Shown here: positions 1 to 6,745 of the stretch, in pieces | Layout of the letters: every line of letters starts with the position of its first letter | How positions within the stretch are numbered: position 1 is the first letter of the stretch | From: Bacteroidales bacterium | Lineage (GTDB): Bacteria > Bacteroidota > Bacteroidia > Bacteroidales > VadinHA17 | Direction of reading: 5' to 3' | NCBI GenBank assembly: GCA_003162595.1 | Contig: PMNJ01000297.1 | Span: 1-14,469, forward strand | Length of the DNA stretch: 14,469 bases | Translations under genes and position numbers: made by a program | Notes under the pieces: generated by a model | Database searches by the model: none | Seen by the model: only the letters and a program-made list of their open reading frames with translations | What the model was told of the DNA's origin: nothing

Positions 1-193
1 ACCAAACGCTCGTCCATCTATCGGGACTTTGCAAAAACGCATGCCAATCCTGACACCCCGCCTGCGACGGGGCAGGCTCCCGGCGACTCAATTAAACTGC
101 CGGTTAGCGGTCATTGATCTCTGCACATTCGGATTGGATTTTCTTATCTGCTCTTCTATCCATAGTGCTTACATTTAAGTAATTGCTGTCTTT
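1..193. other. Non-coding left edge with hairpin and GTTAGCG motif
   Basis: No convincing reading frame. A 6-bp stem GCCTGC/GCAGGC (60-65 and 72-77) sits in a locally GC-rich stretch, unlike the AT-rich DNA around it. GTTAGCG at 103-109 recurs at 797-803 on the far side of the DoxX gene. The stretch could be the end of a recombination site or intergenic repeat that starts before the window; this is inference. Confidence 0.35.
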
Positions 194-210
194 TTGAAAG
201 TAATTATGAT

Positions 211-218
211 TATCTTTG
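211..218 (+). promoter_or_regulatory. Bacteroidota -7 box (TATCTTTG) for the DoxX gene
   Basis: TATCTTTG matches the Bacteroidota primary sigma -7 consensus TAnnTTTG. It lies about 20 bp before the paired ATGs at 236 and 239. No well-spaced TTTG -33 box is seen: the nearest, in the T-run at 191-196, is only 14 bp away. The box lies inside the reading frame that opens at 194, so the earlier ATGs are unlikely starts. Confidence 0.45.
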
Positions 219-238
219 TTAAAACAAAATCTAAAATG

Positions 239-616
239 ATGAAAAAGAAAATTCTATTTGGGGTTAGCCTCCTTTTTGGACTAATATTCATTAACTCGGG
301 ACTTAATAAATTTTTTAATTACATGCCAATGCCCAAAGACATGCCGGAAAAAATGATGAAAGTAATGGGTGCGATAATGAAAATAGGCTGGCTCTTTCCA
401 CTTATTGCAGTTGCCGAGATTACTGGAGGAGTGCTTTTCATCACTAATAAATTTAGGGCACTTGGTGCAATAATTCTTTTTCCAGTTCTTGTAGGAATAC
501 TTTTAACTCACATTTTAATTGCGCCATCAGGACTACCAATAGCAATTGTACTTTGGGGAATAGAACTTTGGGTAATCATTGAGAACCGCGAAAAATACTT
601 GCCAATGATTAAATAG
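239..616 (+). CDS. DoxX family inner-membrane protein
   Basis: A 125-residue, four-helix membrane protein. Hydrophobic segments are at about residues 4-20, 46-64, 67-87 and 92-111. The first helix ends in S-G-L-N-K-F, the small-residue/Lys/Phe signature of DoxX/DoxD-like proteins, and the next helix has E-I-T-G-G, also typical. DoxX proteins are linked to redox balance, including thiosulfate:quinone oxidoreductase subunits and mycobacterial oxidative-stress complexes, but most small members have no proven reaction. The frame is open from 194, but a TATCTTTG promoter box at 211-218 lies within that extension, so I place the start at the M-K-K-K-I methionine (239; 236 is equally possible). The gene has no operon partner and is flanked by GTTAGCG motifs. 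The family call is fairly sure; the substrate is unknown. Confidence 0.75.
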   Translation: MKKKILFGVSLLFGLIFINSGLNKFFNYMPMPKDMPEKMMKVMGAIMKIGWLFPLIAVAEITGGVLFITNKFRALGAIILFPVLVGILLTHILIAPSGLPIAIVLWGIELWVIIENREKYLPMIK

Positions 617-691
617 GTATTCTAGAGATGAGTAAGCTGGACTTAAAGAAATTTGGCAAGTACTGGTTATGACCGGGACAATAAAACGCTC

Positions 692-803
692 CGCTAACTC
701 GGACGGTGCTATGAAAAGCACTGTCCGGAGGTTCTGTAAAATTAAATAATAATCTTAAAAAACTTCTTCTTATAAATTCTATAAAATCAGGCTGCTGTTA
801 GCG
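692..803. repeat. Possible cassette-end site (CGCTAAC...GTTAGCG)
   Basis: CGCTAAC at 692-698 is the exact reverse complement of GTTAGCG at 797-803. The 112-bp span falls within the size range of integron attC sites, and a hairpin occupies its left half. The outer 7-mers match the attC core R-Y-Y-Y-A-A-C / G-T-T-R-R-R-Y only in part, and the bases just inside them do not pair, so this is a weak attC candidate. The interval also contains an AT-rich filler of about 60 bp. Confidence 0.25.
696..733 (+). other. Strong stem-loop after the DoxX gene
   Basis: GGACGGTGCT (701-710) pairs with AGCACTGTCC (717-726), with one wobble, around the loop ATGAAA. The stem can extend through TC/GGA (one bulge) to AAC/GTT at the base. 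No T-run follows, so it is a poor intrinsic terminator. The AAC...GTT base resembles a folded recombination site. It lies about 80 bp after the DoxX stop. Confidence 0.5.
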
Positions 804-894
804 TTCAGCTTTTACTATGAACAGTTGCATTCAAACCTCCTTTCACCTGATCCCAAGATCGGATAATCCTTCGGTCAAAACTCCCTCTTTTTCT

Positions 895-916
895 TCTAAA
901 CCTGGCGTAAACCTGG
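895..916. repeat. Left copy of the CCTGGCGTAAA tandem repeat
   Basis: TCTAAA followed by CCTGGCGTAAACCTGG. The same string, with one extra A, recurs in the same orientation at 9282-9304. The unit is 11 bp and tandem. The two copies are about 8.4 kb apart and enclose the accessory part of the window. Confidence 0.55.
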
Positions 917-1160
917 GTTAAATAAAAAATATTTAAATGGTAATATGTAAGAGTTTGATTTTCTAATGTACGCGTATTGCTCTCGAATGAGTCAGCAGGT
1001 CAAATTTTGGTTGACGAAAACTTCCTTGAATTTTATAATTTTCTCCATGTCTTTTATCAATTGAAGGTTAGATATTTCAAACCTCTTTTCTACAGGAGAT
1101 GACTTCTCATCATATACCATGGGGAAAAGTGTAAACCTCCTGTAACCTGGAACTAAGTTT

Positions 1161-1255
1161 AAAATCAGTCCTTCATTGATCACCTCAAAAATCGGTCTGA
1201 CTTCACCGAACATTCAATAAAAACAACAAGGATTTAACTCCGGATTGGGGTGGTC
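1161..1255. mobile_element. Phased-repeat mini-element, copy A
   Basis: The core spans 1177-1255 (79 bp), from TGATCACCTCAAAAATCGG to CCGGATTGGGGTGGTC, which are imperfect inverted ends. Between them is the shared filler CACCGAACATTCAAT then ACAACAAGGATTTAACT. A second left-end unit (AAAATCAGTCCTTCATTGAT, 1161-1180) precedes the core, about 27 bp from the inner AAAATC. Right of the core the unit continues as GTGGTCTATATTATCCGG. No coding capacity. It is one of five related copies in the window. Confidence 0.7.
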
Positions 1256-1300
1256 TATATTATCCGGCCAAATTTGGACAAGGTCTTTTAGGATTTCTGC

Positions 1301-1591
1301 TTAGTCATAATATCTTCTTCTTCTGTAGTAACCTCCACCACCACCGCCAAGAAGAAGAACGAGACCCAAAATAAATCCTGCCCAATATAACGAACCTGCA
1401 TTATGTTCAGCATACAATGCAACATTCGCCCCCAATAATTTCGCAATCAATACGAAAGGGGAAATGAATCCGTGAACAATACCGTACAGGAAACCATATT
1501 CCTCCTTGGTCATGCCAACAGGAGCACAGGAAATAACAAAAAACAGAACCAGCAATAATAATAATCCAATAAATATTCTTTTTGTTTTCAT
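1301..1591 (-). CDS. Small conserved-type lipoprotein with two hydrophobic segments
   Basis: A 96-residue protein with a lipoprotein signal peptide: K-T-K-R, a long hydrophobic core, then the lipobox V-I-S-C with Cys22 as the predicted acylated residue. The mature part has G-F-L-Y-G-I-V-H-G-F-I-S-P-F, a second hydrophobic stretch near residues 71-83, six glycines, and a tail of Y-Y-R-R-R-R-Y-Y-D. The W/H-G-F...P-F...Y...N-x-G pattern matches small uncharacterised lipoproteins found across bacteria, with no known function as far as I recall. The frame extends ten codons further upstream, but the methionine before K-T-K-R-I gives a normal signal peptide and is preferred. No ribosome-binding site is obvious. 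It stands alone between mini-element A and a long non-coding gap. Confidence 0.7.
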   Translation of the reverse strand: MKTKRIFIGLLLLLVLFFVISCAPVGMTKEEYGFLYGIVHGFISPFVLIAKLLGANVALYAEHNAGSLYWAGFILGLVLLLGGGGGGYYRRRRYYD

Positions 1592-2028
1592 ATAGAAAAA
1601 TTTTAAAACGTTTTTACTCATTAAGTGATATAAATTTGAAGCATATGAAAAATGTCAAAAAATTTCCATTCAGAGTTTTATCAAAATTATGCCGGATAAC
1701 CTTAAAGAGATCTATGTATAATAAAAAAAGGGGAAATTATTAAAGAAAGTTATCTATCAATCGTTTATAAAGGTGAGCATCTATATACTCAAAAGTATTA
1801 CACAACTTTAGAAAAAGATTACATAATTCACACATTTCCCGAACAATATGTTAAAACTGTAAATCAATTACATAGAGCATGTCAAATGCCTCATTCTTAT
1901 TCAAAGTCATTTATATTGAGTCTTGTCTTTATCCCCTATAATTTGGGTAGATTAGTTTAAAGAAAGAGAAGTAAAAATATGGATTAAGAAAAGAATGATG
2001 GTAACTACCACCGACCTTTGCATAATGT
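1592..2028. other. Gap of about 440 bp with an ATG-less open frame
   Basis: AT-rich. On the + strand a frame is open from about 1706 to the TAA at 1958-1960, some 84 codons, with no ATG or GTG near its beginning. The translation (Y-K-G-E-H-L-Y-T-Q-K-Y-Y ... I-P-Y-N-L-G-R-L-V) matches nothing I know. It may be the remnant of a lost gene or simply chance in AT-rich DNA. Confidence 0.25.
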
Positions 2029-2125
2029 AAAATCCGTCCTTCCTTGACCACCACAAAATCCGGTCTTCATTCACCGAACATCCAAAACAAAACAACAAGG
2101 ATTTAACTCCGGCTTTGGATGGTCA
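2029..2125. mobile_element. Phased-repeat mini-element, copy B
   Basis: The core spans 2045-2125 (81 bp). Its ends are inverted and nearly complementary: TGACCACCACAAAATCCGG on the left, CCGGCTTTGGATGGTCA on the right. The shared filler CACCGAACATCCAAAACAAA then ACAACAAGGATTTAACTC lies between. An extra left unit AAAATCCGTCC starts at 2029, exactly 26 bp before the inner AAAATCCGG at 2055. This is the copy with the best-preserved terminal TGACCA/TGGTCA. Confidence 0.75.
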
Positions 2126-2221
2126 GTTTATATTGATTAATAGTGATTGCGATCAATGACAATTCCAGAATTTCAATCAAGACAAGTGAGGTTTCATACA
2201 GCAGATCAAAATATGCTAAAT

Positions 2222-2252
2222 AAAAGGCCCCCGGAGATGATTTCCGAAGGCT
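2222..2252 (-). terminator. Intrinsic terminator of the beta-barrel gene
   Basis: On the minus strand GCCTTCGGA pairs with TCCGGGGGC over 9 bp (two G-U pairs), around a 7-base loop, and TTTTATTT follows at the 3' side. It lies about 50 bp after the stop of the gene ending at 2302. Confidence 0.7.
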
Positions 2253-2301
2253 AACAATCATTATATAATCAACAGATTCTACACCTTACTGAATTTTATT
2301 T

Positions 2302-2826
2302 TCAAAATCGATAAAAGAAATATATGCCAAGAGACGGCTCAAACATATTATTATGGTATTCTTTGTAGTTAAAATGGCACATTAATCCTGCCTCTAAGCT
2401 AATCCCACATGTTTTAGTAATATAACAATCTCTTCCAATTCGTATGTTCGAATCCAACGAACCTTCGACCCCTGTGCCATTGAAACTATTTAACCCTAAC
2501 CTTCCATACCAGGGATGCATTTTTGAGAATTCAGACGAACCAGCAAAATGGTAATAGAAATCTCCTGATAATGAATACAGGTTTCCCCATGTAAGAATGC
2601 CAGTTCCTCCAAATGGTGGAAAGTATCCAATATTCAGTCCTATTTGAGCCTGATTAAAAACTTGATATTTTATACCAATATTTATTAAATCTGGGAATCC
2701 AATTCCAGCTGATATAGTTGCTTTCTCTTGTCCAAACATTTGTCCACCAGAACTTAATAATAAATTTATTATCAATAGAATTTTATATATAGGCTTCACT
2801 TTGTTTTTCATTTTAATGTGGTTCAA
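2302..2826 (-). CDS. Outer-membrane beta-barrel protein, hypothetical
   Basis: 174 residues. A signal peptide of about 33 residues (basic start, then a hydrophobic I-L-L-I-I-N-L-L-L core, ending G-Q-M-F-G-Q) precedes alternating polar/aromatic strands such as I-S-A-G-I-G-F, A-Q-I-G-L-N-I-G-Y-F and I-S-L-E-A-G-L-M-C-H-F. The C-terminus, G-I-Y-F-F-Y-R-F, ends in Phe, the recognition signal for the barrel-assembly machinery. About 140 mature residues would suit a small 8-strand barrel. Start alternatives are M1 and M6; both leave a usable signal peptide. The gene has its own terminator and no operon partner. The exact family was not recognised, so the role (pore, adhesin, structural) cannot be stated. 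Confidence 0.65.
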   Translation of the reverse strand: MNHIKMKNKVKPIYKILLIINLLLSSGGQMFGQEKATISAGIGFPDLINIGIKYQVFNQAQIGLNIGYFPPFGGTGILTWGNLYSLSGDFYYHFAGSSEFSKMHPWYGRLGLNSFNGTGVEGSLDSNIRIGRDCYITKTCGISLEAGLMCHFNYKEYHNNMFEPSLGIYFFYRF

Positions 2827-2971
2827 GGGAATGGGAATAACTAAAATTACTAGATGTCAGTTATGTAATCATGTCTTGATGTTATGATCTTAATTTATGA
2901 CATTAAACGGTGCAAATCGGTTTGAAGACATACACTCTTTATTGGTTGTTTCATAATAGGTATTATTAAAT

Positions 2972-3002
2972 AGTAGGCCCTCGGATATTGATTTCCTAGG
3001 AT
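2972..3002 (-). terminator. Weak stem-loop after the glycine-zipper gene
   Basis: On the minus strand CCTAGGA pairs with TCCGAGG with one mismatch, followed by an imperfect T-rich stretch. It lies just past the stop at 3013. The plus-strand sequence (AGGCCCTCGGATATTGATTT) resembles the terminator at 2222-2252 (AGGCCCCCGGAGATGATTT), so the two may be copies of one another. Confidence 0.4.
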
Positions 3003-3012
3003 AGTATTTGTC

Positions 3013-3726
3013 CTATCTCTTGTAAGAATATTTTTTCAATAGTTCTTTATTTTTATTGAAATTATCAATACTTATGTCTATCGGAATCCTGATTCGGAGT
3101 GAACCAATCAAAGTCCCTATTATTAGTCCCGGTAAACTGAAAAGAACTCCCAAAAGTTTTGCTTTGTCCGTCGCACTCCAGCAAAATATATCAAAAGAAC
3201 CAGGGAGAGGATGATCACTGCCCGATGAATAGCCTATTATTGCACCTGCCAATGATCCTATAATTAAGCCTGACAAGGCTCCTTTGATAACTGAATTTTT
3301 ACGACCTATTTCAATAATTCCAATATTTTTATATTCTATTTCTGTTGTTTGATACTTGCCGGATAAAAAATCCCTCTTATGTAAATATTTTGCTACTATA
3401 ATGGAAGAATCCTTTATTTGATACAAAACATCTGCTCTTTGTTTTTTCTTATCCAGTCTAATCCATGTACGATAAATCTTGGACTTTTGCAGAGTATCTT
3501 TTTGTGCAATGGAAGGCTCTTTTATTATTATTTTAATCTTATTCATATCAAAAACAAATAGTTTATTATCGACAGTTTGAATCTCAACGATCCAATCAGC
3601 CCTTTTAATGATTTTCCCATTAATACTTGTTCCATTCTTGAGGTAAATTGTATCCTGATACCCTTTCTGGGCTAGCATGACACTGCTGATAGTGATCAAA
3701 AAAATAGATGGTAAAAATTTCTTCAT
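3013..3726 (-). CDS. Exported protein with C-terminal glycine-zipper segments
   Basis: 237 residues. The signal peptide is M-K-K-F-L-P-S-I-F-L ... M-L-A-Q, cut near residue 20. Residues 24-70 (D-T-I-Y-L-K-N-G-T-S-I-N-G-K-I-I ... L-F-V-F-D-M-N-K-I) form a small all-beta module common in Bacteroidota secreted proteins. A second beta segment follows at about 85-140 (R-T-W-I-R-L ... I-E-Y-K-N-I-G-I-I-E-I). Two Gly-rich hydrophobic stretches then occur at about 148-167 (G-A-L-S-G-L-I-I-G-S-L-A-G-A-I-I-G) and 191-210 (L-L-G-V-L-F-S-L-P-G-L-I-I-G-T-L-I-G). These look like glycine zippers that pack in a membrane. The C-terminus is Lys-rich. The layout suggests an envelope-anchored protein of unknown job, transcribed alone. 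Confidence 0.65.
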   Translation of the reverse strand: MKKFLPSIFLITISSVMLAQKGYQDTIYLKNGTSINGKIIKRADWIVEIQTVDNKLFVFDMNKIKIIIKEPSIAQKDTLQKSKIYRTWIRLDKKKQRADVLYQIKDSSIIVAKYLHKRDFLSGKYQTTEIEYKNIGIIEIGRKNSVIKGALSGLIIGSLAGAIIGYSSGSDHPLPGSFDIFCWSATDKAKLLGVLFSLPGLIIGTLIGSLRIRIPIDISIDNFNKNKELLKKYSYKR

Positions 3727-4033
3727 GGCGTTATTTCTTTTTATTTATTCAGAAACCGACTCAAGGCAAAATAATTTTTCAGATTGTTTACTCATAAGTT
3801 TATTATCATTCACTCCTTACTCTTTTATGAAGAAGAAACTCAATAAACGGGCCAATCAATGTAAAAAATTGATAAACAGTTATGTAGAAAAGGAGGTGAA
3901 TTAAAGCTGGATTAAAAGCGTATCGTTTTGCAACAGTTCGTTGATTCAGTATGCTACAATTATATACAAAAACCGAGGGTTAGGTCCACCTTTGTCCTGC
4001 CGGCTTTCACCGAACATACAAAACAAAACAACA
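3727..4033. other. Gap with an orphan Shine-Dalgarno-like site and mini-element C
   Basis: A + strand open frame ends ...Y-V-E-K-E-V-N but mostly overlaps the reverse-strand gene and is not convincing. A strong AAAGGAGGTGA sits at 3889-3899, unusual in this SD-poor genome, but no suitable start codon follows within 15 bp. The right part (from 3970) is the truncated mini-element copy C. Confidence 0.3.
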
Positions 4034-4034
4034 A
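3970..4034. mobile_element. Phased-repeat mini-element, truncated copy C
   Basis: Shares GGTCCACCTTTGTCCTGCCGG as a diverged left end and the filler CTTTCACCGAACATACAAAA then ACAACAAGG with the other copies. It then stops abruptly at ACAACAAGG, where a TPR-protein tail begins; the right inverted end is missing. The junction suggests a deletion that joined the element to the gene fragment. Confidence 0.6.
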
Positions 4035-4257
4035 GGTAGCTGAATTAAGATTTAAAACTTCATATTGGAGTCCAATGGATATTGCACAGACCTACATAAT
4101 GGCTGGTGAAAATGATAAAGCTATTAAATGGCTGCAAAAGTGTTTTGAATTGCACGACCCAAATCTTCCCTATCTCCTTTTACCAATATTTGATAACTTG
4201 AGGGAAGACCCACGATTTCAAGAGATTGCAAGGAAGATGAACCTCCCTTACAAATAA
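4034..4257 (+). pseudogene. C-terminal remnant of a TPR-repeat protein
   Basis: About 73 codons, from V-A-E-L-R-F-K-T-S-Y to the stop. S-P-M-D-I-A-Q-T-Y-I-M-A-G-E-N-D-K-A-I-K-W-L-Q-K is a classic TPR helix pair. The ending P-I-F-D-N-L-R-E-D-P-R-F-Q-E-I-A-R-K-M is the usual C-terminus of long TPR proteins, such as those fused to adenylate cyclase, Ser/Thr kinase or HTH domains. The N-terminal domains are gone. The frame runs back to an ATG at 3928, but its first ~35 codons are mini-element C and unrelated sequence, so that start is an accident. Such proteins bind partners or sense signals; this stub would do neither. A short translated product cannot be excluded. Confidence 0.65.
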
Positions 4258-4301
4258 ATTGAAAGTTTATTCAGTTTTTAGATGATTGAATCATCCTTAT
4301 A

Positions 4302-4406
4302 TGACCACCTCAAAATCCGGTCTGCTTTCACCGAACATCCAATACAAAACAACAAGGATTTAACTCCGGGTTGGGGTGGTAGCCTTACTCCTACTAAAGG
4401 TAGTCA
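4302..4406. mobile_element. Phased-repeat mini-element, copy D
   Basis: The core spans 4302-4381, with TGACCACCTCAAAATCCGG on the left and CTCCGGGTTGGGGTGGTAG on the right, as imperfect inverted ends. The shared filler (CTTTCACCGAACATCC, then ACAACAAGGATTTAACTCC) lies between. A second, decayed right unit (GTAGTCA at 4400) is exactly 24 bp after the GTGGTAG at 4376. No reading frame inside. It follows the TPR stub by about 45 bp. Confidence 0.7.
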
Positions 4407-4581
4407 GGGCCACTGGCTTTTTCAATATTTATTAGTACTTTTATTGAACATATAACCATTTGACCTTCATGCTAAAATATATTATAATATGAATTAAGTG
4501 ATAATTAATAATAGTTTGATGGAGAGACTCAGCAGGTCATAATCTTTATGATTCAATAAAAAATAACTTAGAGATAAAAAC

Positions 4582-6318
4582 ATGAAAAAGAATTATAATG
4601 GAATAGCATTAGTGTTATTAATAGTTGCTTCAGGGACAAAATGTGTAGCACAGGATGATGGTAGGTCGTTGCTCAAACAGGTTATCAAGAATAACCAGGA
4701 AACTGTAGATGCAATTGCAATGTATCCAACAGAAACAAGAAAAATAATATTTGAAGCTACTGAATATCCTGAAATTATTGCAAAGCTGAATGGAATGCAA
4801 AATAATTCACAGGACGCATTCCAAAAACTAATTTCCACTTTCTCTAAAGAAGAGCAGGAGAAAATATGGAACCTGACCCGATATGATGGCTTGATAGCTG
4901 ATCTTGCTGCTTCCACTAATAAATCAGAAGATGAGATCAATAATATGTTGGCTAATTACCCAGAAGAAATACAAAAAACCGCTTTAGAGGAGCGAAAAAA
5001 TAATTACAACCTGATTATTCAGATTGATAAAATGAATAAAGGCTATAATTCAGATTTTGAGCTTTTGCTAAGTGGTTACAATCCCGAAGTTATAAATACT
5101 TTCAGGGAAATGATAAAAATGCCTGAAGTCCTGGATATGCTTTTTGACAATATGCAATATACAGTAGTTGTAGGGGATTATTATAAAAAGAATCCTGAAA
5201 GAGTTATACATAAGACAGATTCTTTAAACCTCATATTAACTCAAAAAAATGCAAAGGAAGCAGACGATTGGAAGCAAAGTTTAAATAACAATCCCCAGGC
5301 ACAGGAAGAATATATCAATGCAGCGCAGGAATATGCCCAGGACAATGGCTATCAGCCTGATGATTATAATGCTCCCCTTACACAGGATGTAACAAATTAC
5401 AATACTAATCCATACAATTGGTGGTTCGGCTACCCTTCATGGTATCCTTATGATTACTGGAATCCTTACCCATACTGGTATGACTGGGGATTTTATTATA
5501 ATCCCGGCCGAAATGTAGTTTTTTTCGGACTTCCCTCTGAGTACTTCATGGAATGGTACTTCTATTATCCTGAACATTTTTCTAAATATCCCGAATTAGC
5601 TAGCCATTATTATGATTACTATGACATGCACCGCGAATCAATGAATAATAACAGCATCAGTCATAGTGTGAACGACTGGCGTAACAGGAACAAGGATATA
5701 GTTACTGATAATTGGGATAGAAATAATTCTAACCGGACTCAAATGTTTAAAGAATACGGGCAGATGGAGACGAACAGGCAGAAATATAATACCAGAAACC
5801 CGCAGCGCCAGATTGAGCAATCTGAATATTTACAAAAGAAACAAAACAAATATCCTTTGTTGACTTCAAATGTTCCTGAAAAACAATTAATTCAAAGGAA
5901 TTCTGAAAGAAAAAATATTCAGGGAAATGTTCCTGAACCTATTAAAAAGCCTGCAGTTACAATACCTGACCGTTATAGAGCTCCAGTAAATGACCAGATT
6001 AACAAACAGGCTGTACAAAATCGTCAAAACAATAATAGTAATGTTCAAAATGGCAATATTAACAACCAACAAACGGTACAAGCAAATCCTCAGCTAAAAA
6101 GCCCCAATCCCACAAGGCAGACTGAAAATTCAAATCAGATAAGAAATGCTCAGCAATATCAACAAAATACATGGAAGCAAATGCGACCACAATCTCAATC
6201 TGTCCAACAATCCAGACCACAAAGCAGTACTCCTGCTACAGGTCAGCAGGCAAACCGCCGGGTTGAACAACCTGTAATTAAAAACACTCAAACTCCATCA
6301 AGTAATAAGAGGAGATAA
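4582..6318 (+). CDS. Large exported Tyr/Trp- and Asn/Gln-rich protein, DUF3300-like
   Basis: 578 residues. Signal peptide 1-24 (M-K-K-N-Y ... C-V-A-Q). Residues 48-187 contain four imperfect helical repeats with a period of about 39, starting near 48, 87, 126 and 166; repeats 1 and 4 have the clearest P-E-phi-phi-x-x-L/M ends. The last one, Y-N-P-E-V ... K-M-P-E-V-L-D-M-L-F-D-N-M-Q-Y-T, resembles the W-D-P-S-V ... F-P-D-V-L-x-M-M ... L-x-W-T part of DUF3300 proteins as I recall them. An aromatic block follows (276-350), rich in W-Y-P and Y-W-N-P, as in DUF3300 members. Residues 351-578 are disordered, Asn/Gln/Arg/Pro-rich and low in hydrophobics. It is probably periplasmic or surface-located, perhaps binding nucleic acid or polysaccharide through its basic Q/N tail; that is inference. 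It starts at an ATG about 65 bp after an AT-rich stretch and has no operon partner. Confidence 0.55.
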   Translation: MKKNYNGIALVLLIVASGTKCVAQDDGRSLLKQVIKNNQETVDAIAMYPTETRKIIFEATEYPEIIAKLNGMQNNSQDAFQKLISTFSKEEQEKIWNLTRYDGLIADLAASTNKSEDEINNMLANYPEEIQKTALEERKNNYNLIIQIDKMNKGYNSDFELLLSGYNPEVINTFREMIKMPEVLDMLFDNMQYTVVVGDYYKKNPERVIHKTDSLNLILTQKNAKEADDWKQSLNNNPQAQEEYINAAQEYAQDNGYQPDDYNAPLTQDVTNYNTNPYNWWFGYPSWYPYDYWNPYPYWYDWGFYYNPGRNVVFFGLPSEYFMEWYFYYPEHFSKYPELASHYYDYYDMHRESMNNNSISHSVNDWRNRNKDIVTDNWDRNNSNRTQMFKEYGQMETNRQKYNTRNPQRQIEQSEYLQKKQNKYPLLTSNVPEKQLIQRNSERKNIQGNVPEPIKKPAVTIPDRYRAPVNDQINKQAVQNRQNNNSNVQNGNINNQQTVQANPQLKSPNPTRQTENSNQIRNAQQYQQNTWKQMRPQSQSVQQSRPQSSTPATGQQANRRVEQPVIKNTQTPSSNKRR

Positions 6319-6410
6319 TTGATAGCAACTTTTTTTATGATAGACTCAAATACCCAATTGCAAAGAAAAGAAATGTGAAGCACGAAACACAGACCGAAAA
6401 CAAGATAAAA

Positions 6411-6433
6411 TGACCACCTTTGATCAGTCCGAT
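6411..6433. mobile_element. Isolated left-end unit of the mini-element
   Basis: TGACCACCTTTGATCAGTCC matches the left-end unit (TGACCACC...TCCGG) but lacks the filler. With the right-end units at 6679-6745 it could mark the outer end of a ~335-bp deleted element, or be a solitary relic. Confidence 0.4.
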
Positions 6434-6587
6434 TACATTAAGATACGGCCTTATTAGTTGAATATAAGTAAACAAATATTTGGCAATTTAAAATCATCCG
6501 TGTCAATATCATCCTGAAAAGTGACTTCGTGTTTCAAAAAATTATAACTCTGAACCGACAGATTAAAAACAGTTCAAAGCGTTTTTA

Positions 6588-6745
6588 CAAAATCCGGCCT
6601 TTTTTAACTACTTCAAAATCCGGTCTGCTTTCACCGAATATACAAAACAAAACAACGAAGATTAAACTCCGGTTTAGAGTGGTCAATTTGTTGCGGCCAG
6701 AGGTGGTCAGTTTCTACCGGCTAAGGGTGGTCAATTTGTCCGGCT
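6588..6745. mobile_element. Phased-repeat mini-element, copy E, with three right-end units
   Basis: The core spans 6605-6685, with the filler CTTTCACCGAATATACAAAA then ACAACGAAGATTAAACTCCGG. On the left, CAAAATCCGG occurs at 6588 and again at 6614, 26 bp apart. On the right, GTGGTCA occurs at 6679, 6703 and 6727, exactly 24 bp apart each time, and the units end in CGGCC, CCGGC and CCGGC. Multiple short terminal repeats of this sort are characteristic of IS21-family transposons, but no istA/istB-like frame is present. Copy E shows the fullest architecture of the set. Confidence 0.75.

Larger units (their letters stand above)
617..1300. other. Long gap without a convincing gene
   Basis: Holds the post-DoxX stem-loop, the possible cassette-end site, the left 11-bp-periodic repeat and mini-element copy A. 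A reverse-strand open frame (992-1213) begins inside mini-element A, so its N-terminus is repeat sequence. The remaining ~55 residues are not recognisable and may be a decayed gene tail. Nothing else is supported. Confidence 0.4.

Noticed and set aside
992..1213. Reverse-strand 73-codon open frame
   Set aside because: Its first ~18 codons are mini-element A read backwards; the rest matches no family I know. At best a decayed gene tail.
1706..1960. + strand open frame of about 84 codons
   Set aside because: No usable start codon, composition typical of translated AT-rich DNA, no recognisable motif. Mentioned in the gap entry only.
3889..3899. Strong AAAGGAGGTGA ribosome-binding-like sequence
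   Set aside because: No start codon at a proper distance opens a real frame, and the genome makes little use of such sites.
978..4540. Shared words near 986 and 4525 (A-C/G-TCAGCAGGTCA)
   Set aside because: Only 13 bp with one mismatch and no wider similarity; may be chance.
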